A program made the position numbers and the translations under genes. 10,357 nt of DNA from contig CATMOC010000088.1 of NCBI GenBank assembly GCA_950071955.1, positions 1 to 10,357 on the forward strand, written 5' to 3'. Positions 6,690 to 10,357 of this stretch are shown piece after piece (position 1 is the stretch's first letter; every line of letters begins with the position of its first letter). The notes under the pieces were generated by a model. It did no database searches and had not been told where the DNA came from. It worked only from the letters and a program-made list of their open reading frames with translations. The stretch comes from an uncultured Mesorhizobium sp. Its GTDB lineage: Bacteria; Pseudomonadota; Alphaproteobacteria; Rhizobiales; Rhizobiaceae.

Positions 6690-7732
6690 CAGTTTCTCCC
6701 GTCCGGCAATGAGCGCGCCACTGTTTGTGCAAGCGAGGGGTCGACCGACAGGACCACTTTGCCGATCTGCTCGTTTTCGTCGAGCAGGCGATGGGCGGAG
6801 CGTACGTCCTCGAACGGAAACACCGCGTGGATGCGTGTGGCGATCGCGCCGCTCTCCAGCAGCGGCCAGACCTGTTCGACCAGCTCGGCGGCAATTCGGC
6901 CTTTGTACGCGGCCGGTCGGGGACGCAGGGTCGAGCCAGCGAGCGTGAGCCTGCGCCGCACCACCGATCGGACGTTCACCTCGGCCGTCTCGCCGAGATG
7001 GCTTGCGATGAATATCAGACGCCCGTCCGGCTTGAGCAGATCGAGCTGCCGTTGCGTATAAGGGCCTGCCTGGGCGTCGAGGATGACGTCCACGCCTTCG
7101 CCGCCGGTCAGCGCCCGGATCTCGTCATCCCATGGACCCTTGTAGCTGACCGCCGCCTGCGCGCCGGTCTCGCGGCAGACGGCCAGCTTCTCCTCGGTAC
7201 CCGCCGTTGCATAGACCGTGGCATTGCGCAACTTACGCGCGATCTGGATCGCTGCCATGCCGACGCCACTCGTGCCGCCCTGCACCAGCAGGCTCTCGCC
7301 CTCGGCGAGCCGGCCAAGCCAGATCACGTTGTTCCAGGCGGTGAAGTAGACCTCGGGAAGCGACGCCGCCTGGACGAATGTGAAGCCGCGCGGAACCGGC
7401 ATGCATTGCAGGGCCGGGACGCAGCAGAATTCGGCGTAGCCGCCGCCATTGGCGAGCGCGCAGACGGCATCGCCGACCGACACGCCGGAGACGTCCGGAC
7501 CGGCCGCCACGACGATGCCGGCGACGTCGAGGCCGGGAATGGGCGATGCACCGGGCGGCGGCGGATAGAGCCCGCGTCGCTGCTGGATGTCCGGCCTGTT
7601 GACACCCGCCGCCGCGACCTTGATCACCACCTCGCCGTGTCCCGGCACCGGTCGTGGATGCTCCGCGATCCGCAACACCTCCGGCCCGCCCGCTGCGGCG
7701 AATTCTATCACCCGCATTGCGCTGTATCGCAT
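6689..7732 (-). CDS. NAD(P)H:quinone oxidoreductase, PIG3-type zinc-independent MDR
   Basis: A 347-residue medium-chain dehydrogenase/reductase of the quinone oxidoreductase (PIG3-like) group, using NAD(P)H to reduce quinones or activated double bonds such as enoyl thioesters. Seen: AAGVNRPDIQQRRGLYPPPP (41-60), typical of PIG3-like proteins; GLDVAGIV (67-74); VYFTAWNN (128-135); the dinucleotide loop QGGTSGVG (151-158); and an AGPYTQRQLDLL segment (222-233). There are no zinc-ligand cysteines in catalytic or structural positions. Two in-frame ATGs, 7732 and 7717, compete; neither has a good Shine-Dalgarno site. I list 7732 because it is 14 nt from the preceding stop; 7717 (342 residues, beginning MRVIEF) fits the usual family N-terminus at least as well. 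The open frame extending to 8299 is the antisense-phase shadow of the FAH gene, not a fusion. Confidence 0.9.
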   Translation of the reverse strand: MRYSAMRVIEFAAAGGPEVLRIAEHPRPVPGHGEVVIKVAAAGVNRPDIQQRRGLYPPPPGASPIPGLDVAGIVVAAGPDVSGVSVGDAVCALANGGGYAEFCCVPALQCMPVPRGFTFVQAASLPEVYFTAWNNVIWLGRLAEGESLLVQGGTSGVGMAAIQIARKLRNATVYATAGTEEKLAVCRETGAQAAVSYKGPWDDEIRALTGGEGVDVILDAQAGPYTQRQLDLLKPDGRLIFIASHLGETAEVNVRSVVRRRLTLAGSTLRPRPAAYKGRIAAELVEQVWPLLESGAIATRIHAVFPFEDVRSAHRLLDENEQIGKVVLSVDPSLAQTVARSLPDGRN

Positions 7733-7746
7733 GTCGCCGTGCCGGG

Positions 7747-8730
7747 TCACTTCCAGTTGTGGACGACAGGGTTGGACAGCCGGCCGAGCCCCTCGATCTC
7801 GATGTCGATGACGCCAGAGAGCTTGTGCATGTTGACCGAGCGATGTCCGTTGGGGAACTTGCCGACGCCCTTGGCCGAGGTGCCGAAGCAGATGACGTCG
7901 CCGGGTTCGAGCGTGAAGTAGCGGCTCGCCTCGGCGATGACTTCCTCGACCTTGAAGCGGTAGCTGCTGGTCGAATCCACCGCGAAAGGCTCGCCGTCGA
8001 ACCAGCCCTTCACTTCCAGGGCATTGGGGTCGCCGACCTCGTCCGCGGTGGTCAGCCAGGGACCGATCGGGCCGAACGTGTCTGTGGCCTTGGAGCGCGT
8101 GTGATAAACGAAATAGACGTCGCGATCGTCCTCGCCGTGGCTGTTGCGCCAGGCGAGATGGTGCGGACGGATCAGGTCCGGCTCGCGCGTGGTCGCGATG
8201 GAATCGAGGCCGAACTTCAGCCCGTGCGAGGTGACGTCGTTGGTGATCGTGTAGCCGAACACCGCCTCGCGCGCCTCTTCCACCGAGACGTTCTTGCACC
8301 TCTTTCCGAGGACGGCGGCGAGTTCCAGCTCCGGGATCGTCTCGCCGTAGTGCTCCTCCATGATGACCGGCTTGCCGTGACCGGTAAGGCAGGACGGCGC
8401 CTTCAGGAAGAAGTTGGGCACGCCCGGATCCTTATGGGCGGACTTGCGGATGCCCATGTTGTTGAAGGCGACCCCGAGCACCTTGGTGGGCCGCGTCTGC
8501 GGCGGCAGCCAGTCGATGCCGGCCTCGTCGAGAGGCGTTGCATTGCCTCCTTCGACGGCCTGGCGGGCCTTCGCAAGCTCTCCTTCGCCGCCCTCGATGA
8601 GGTCGTTCATCGTCGCGGGCGGAGTGCCGAGCCCCGCGCTCCCATAGAGCTCCGACAGCAGCACGGTCCCGCCATCCTTCATGGCCACGAGGGCGGGCCG
8701 CCCCTGATGGTTGATCGTACCGAGTTTCAC
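7747..8730 (-). CDS. Fumarylacetoacetate hydrolase family protein
   Basis: A 327-residue member of the FAH family, metal-dependent cytoplasmic enzymes that cleave C-C bonds of acylpyruvates, decarboxylate or tautomerise 2-oxo acids, or hydrate dienoates. Diagnostic residues: GETIPELELAAVLGK (129-143) with metal ligands Glu134 and Glu136, then GYTITNDVTS (159-168) with Asp165, KATDTFGPIGPWL (214-226), SYRFKVEEVIAEAS (256-269) and GDVICFGTSAKGVG (277-290). Between NDVT and KATD there are about 46 residues, more than the 15-20 common in small FAH proteins, so a lid or oligomer insertion is present. Start is GTG at 8730 with a strong AAGGAGAG site. It follows the TRAP permease by 28 nt and precedes the quinone oxidoreductase by 14 nt. 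Which FAH chemistry applies is unknown. Confidence 0.92.
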   Translation of the reverse strand: MKLGTINHQGRPALVAMKDGGTVLLSELYGSAGLGTPPATMNDLIEGGEGELAKARQAVEGGNATPLDEAGIDWLPPQTRPTKVLGVAFNNMGIRKSAHKDPGVPNFFLKAPSCLTGHGKPVIMEEHYGETIPELELAAVLGKRCKNVSVEEAREAVFGYTITNDVTSHGLKFGLDSIATTREPDLIRPHHLAWRNSHGEDDRDVYFVYHTRSKATDTFGPIGPWLTTADEVGDPNALEVKGWFDGEPFAVDSTSSYRFKVEEVIAEASRYFTLEPGDVICFGTSAKGVGKFPNGHRSVNMHKLSGVIDIEIEGLGRLSNPVVHNWK

Positions 8731-8736
8731 GATTGT

Positions 8737-8744
8737 CTCTCCTT
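8737..8744 (-). promoter_or_regulatory. Strong Shine-Dalgarno site of the FAH-family gene, deciding a GTG start
   Basis: On the minus strand AAGGAGAG lies 6 nt before GTG at 8730. It is among the strongest ribosome binding sites in the window and sits inside the 28-nt gap after the permease stop, so the non-ATG start is well supported. Confidence 0.75.
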
Positions 8745-8758
8745 GCTCGATACGGCCG

Positions 8759-10357
8759 TCATGCGACCGCGGAATGGCCGCTTGCGGCCCTGTTCTGGAA
8801 ATATGCCAGCGCGACGACGGGCAGGGCGATCGCCAGCGCCGCCAGCAGAAGCTCGATGTCCGACCAGCCCGGAACGCCTTCCTGCGGCAAGGCGATCAGG
8901 ATCGCTGCGCAAAGCAGGACGATGCGCAGCGGCAGCCCATACAAGCGCCCGCCGAAAAGCGGGCCGACCAGCGGAATGTAGCCCTGCAGCGACCAGGCGA
9001 ATAGCGCGATCCCTCCGAGCGCCAGCAGCGTCGAGGTGACGATCTCCGATGCCGTGCCCTGAAGCACGAGCGCCGGCTCCAGCACGAAGAAGAACGGGAT
9101 GAAGTAGATGACGCTGCCGAGGCGCATCGCCTCGAAGCCGGTCTTCATCGGCGGCGTCTTGGCGATCGAAGCCGCCGCGAAGGCGCCAAGCGCGACGGGC
9201 GGCGTGATGAAGGACAGCATGCCCCAGTAGAAGATGAACATATGCACGGCCATCGGGTTCAGCCCCACCTGGATCAGCGCGGGGGCGAGGAGGATGGCAA
9301 GAAAGATGTAGGCCGCCGTAGAGGTCATGCCGACGCCCAGGATCAGCCCCGTGAGCGCGCCCATCAGCAGCAGCAGGAACGAGTTCCCATCGGCCAGCCT
9401 CAGGAGATCATTCACCAGTGTCGCGGCCACGCCGGTCATCGACAGGGCGCCGATGATCATGCCGACTGCGGCGAGGATCGCGACCATGTTGGCGAAGAGC
9501 GAGCCGAGGTCGTCGAAGAACCGCCCGACGTCGCTCCACCCCCAGCGGTGCTTCTTCGAGAACATCTGATTGAGCAGGATGAGGAGCGGTGTCGCGTAGT
9601 AGGGGGCCAGAGCCTCACGCCGCATGACGAGCAGCATGTAGATGAGGAGCGCGAAGGCAAATATATAGTACCATCCCTCCTTCAGGGTGGTGCCCAGCGA
9701 GGGCAGTTCCTCGGCCGGCAGTCCCTTCAGCTTCTCCTTGCCGGCGATCGCGTCGATCTGAACGAACAGGCCGAAGAAATACAGGAAAGAGGGAATGATG
9801 GCGGCGAGCGCTATGTCCGCATAGGGCACGTTCATCACGCTCGCCATGACGAAGGCGGTGGCGCCCATCACCGGCGGCATCAGCACGCCGCCCGTGGACG
9901 CGCAGGTCTCGATGCCGGCCGCTACCGTGCCGCGCAGGCCGATGCGGCGCATCGCGGGAATGGTCATTATGCCGGTGGTGAGGACGTTAGTGATGACGCT
10001 GCCGCTCATCGATCCGAGCAGACCGCTGGAGACTATCGCGACCTTGGCCGGGCCGCCGCGGACTTTTCCGAGCAGCGCGAAGGAAAGGTCCATGAAGAAC
10101 TTGCCGGCCCCGGTCTGCTGGAGGGCGGCTCCGAAGAGCAGGAAGCCGATAATCAGCTGCGCGAAGGTGCGCATGGGGATGCCGATGATGCTTTCCGAGC
10201 CCATGGCATGATAGGCGACGGTATAGACGGGACCCGACGCGAAGCCGGAAATGGCCGTCGGCAGGTACTCCGTATAGATCGGGTAGAGAGACATCAGGAG
10301 GACGACGATCGCCAGCGGCAGGCCTCCGGCACGACGTCCGGCCTCGAGCACGAGCAG
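8759..10357 (-). CDS. TRAP transporter fused permease (DctQM, TAXI-type), C-terminal part; runs off right edge
   Basis: The last 532 residues of an integral membrane permease of the tripartite ATP-independent periplasmic family, which imports carboxylates by ion-coupled secondary transport. The frame continues beyond 10357, and the GTG at 10351 is an internal Val codon rather than a start. The DctM large domain is complete or nearly so: many hydrophobic segments, a GLLGSMSGSVITNVLTTG stretch, ETCASTGGVLMPPVMGATAF, GVGMTSTAAYIF, and FITPPVALGAFAAASIAKTPP. These are hallmarks of the 4TM/12TM fused permeases that work with TAXI-type binding proteins. After the DctM domain comes a further block of hydrophobic segments ending in a hydrophilic tail, common in fused forms. 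The small DctQ domain and the periplasmic binding protein should lie beyond the right edge. It heads the visible part of the leftward operon, making it the probable uptake system for the substrate. Confidence 0.94.
   Translation of the reverse strand: MLVLEAGRRAGGLPLAIVVLLMSLYPIYTEYLPTAISGFASGPVYTVAYHAMGSESIIGIPMRTFAQLIIGFLLFGAALQQTGAGKFFMDLSFALLGKVRGGPAKVAIVSSGLLGSMSGSVITNVLTTGIMTIPAMRRIGLRGTVAAGIETCASTGGVLMPPVMGATAFVMASVMNVPYADIALAAIIPSFLYFFGLFVQIDAIAGKEKLKGLPAEELPSLGTTLKEGWYYIFAFALLIYMLLVMRREALAPYYATPLLILLNQMFSKKHRWGWSDVGRFFDDLGSLFANMVAILAAVGMIIGALSMTGVAATLVNDLLRLADGNSFLLLLMGALTGLILGVGMTSTAAYIFLAILLAPALIQVGLNPMAVHMFIFYWGMLSFITPPVALGAFAAASIAKTPPMKTGFEAMRLGSVIYFIPFFFVLEPALVLQGTASEIVTSTLLALGGIALFAWSLQGYIPLVGPLFGGRLYGLPLRIVLLCAAILIALPQEGVPGWSDIELLLAALAIALPVVALAYFQNRAASGHSAVA

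Noticed and set aside
7733..8299. Open frame extending the quinone oxidoreductase upstream to give a 536-residue fusion
   Set aside because: The extra 189 residues are a shifted-frame shadow of the FAH-family gene, have no family features, and the oxidoreductase has its own N-terminus at 7732 or 7717.
7654..9039. Long plus-strand open frame (461 codons) opposite the FAH and permease genes
   Set aside because: It spans three real minus-strand genes, has biased low-complexity composition and no recognisable domain; typical antisense frame of GC-rich DNA.

Overview
The window comes from a GC-rich (roughly two-thirds G+C by eye), gene-dense bacterial chromosome or megaplasmid. Codon use, the absence of tRNA or mobile-element sequence, and the gene content (a fused TRAP permease, an LDH2-type dehydrogenase, MaoC hydratases and a split class I fumarase-like dehydratase) suggest an alphaproteobacterium, most likely of the Rhizobiales. 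The assignment is an inference from sequence style only.

Layout, left to right. (1) Positions 1-509, minus strand: the N-terminal third of an NAD(P)-dependent aldehyde dehydrogenase that runs off the left edge. (2) 647-1705, minus strand: a complete malate/L-lactate dehydrogenase (LDH2 family) oxidoreductase. (3) 1706-1884: a divergent intergenic region with two inverted repeats, the best candidate control region in the window. (4) 1885-3927, plus strand: alpha and beta subunits of a fumarase/tartrate-dehydratase-type Fe-S hydro-lyase with overlapping reading frames and TTG starts, then a MaoC-type hydratase. (5) 3931-10357, minus strand: a tight run transcribed right to left, in order TRAP fused permease (N-terminus beyond the right edge), fumarylacetoacetate-hydrolase-family protein, PIG3-type quinone oxidoreductase (MDR), a second MaoC/NodN-type hydratase, an AMP-forming acyl-CoA ligase and an SDR dehydrogenase. 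Junctions are 28, 14 and 12 nt, a 1-nt TGATG overlap and a 4-nt ATGA overlap. The two arms converge with only 3 nt between stop codons.

Together the genes look like one catabolic locus for an imported organic acid: uptake (TRAP), CoA activation (ligase), hydration/dehydration (two MaoC enzymes), oxidation (SDR), enoyl or quinone reduction (MDR), C-C or enol cleavage (FAH family), 2-hydroxy-acid/2-oxo-acid interconversion (LDH2), hydroxy-dicarboxylate dehydration (fumarase-like pair) and aldehyde oxidation (ALDH). The substrate cannot be read from the sequence. The fumarase-like enzyme lacks a residue that normally grips a substrate carboxylate, which hints at a substrate other than malate or tartrate. 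No rRNA, tRNA, CRISPR array, insertion sequence, phage gene or dedicated regulator is visible. There is no gene-free stretch above 300 bases; the two longest gaps are 137 nt (510-646) and 179 nt (1706-1884).
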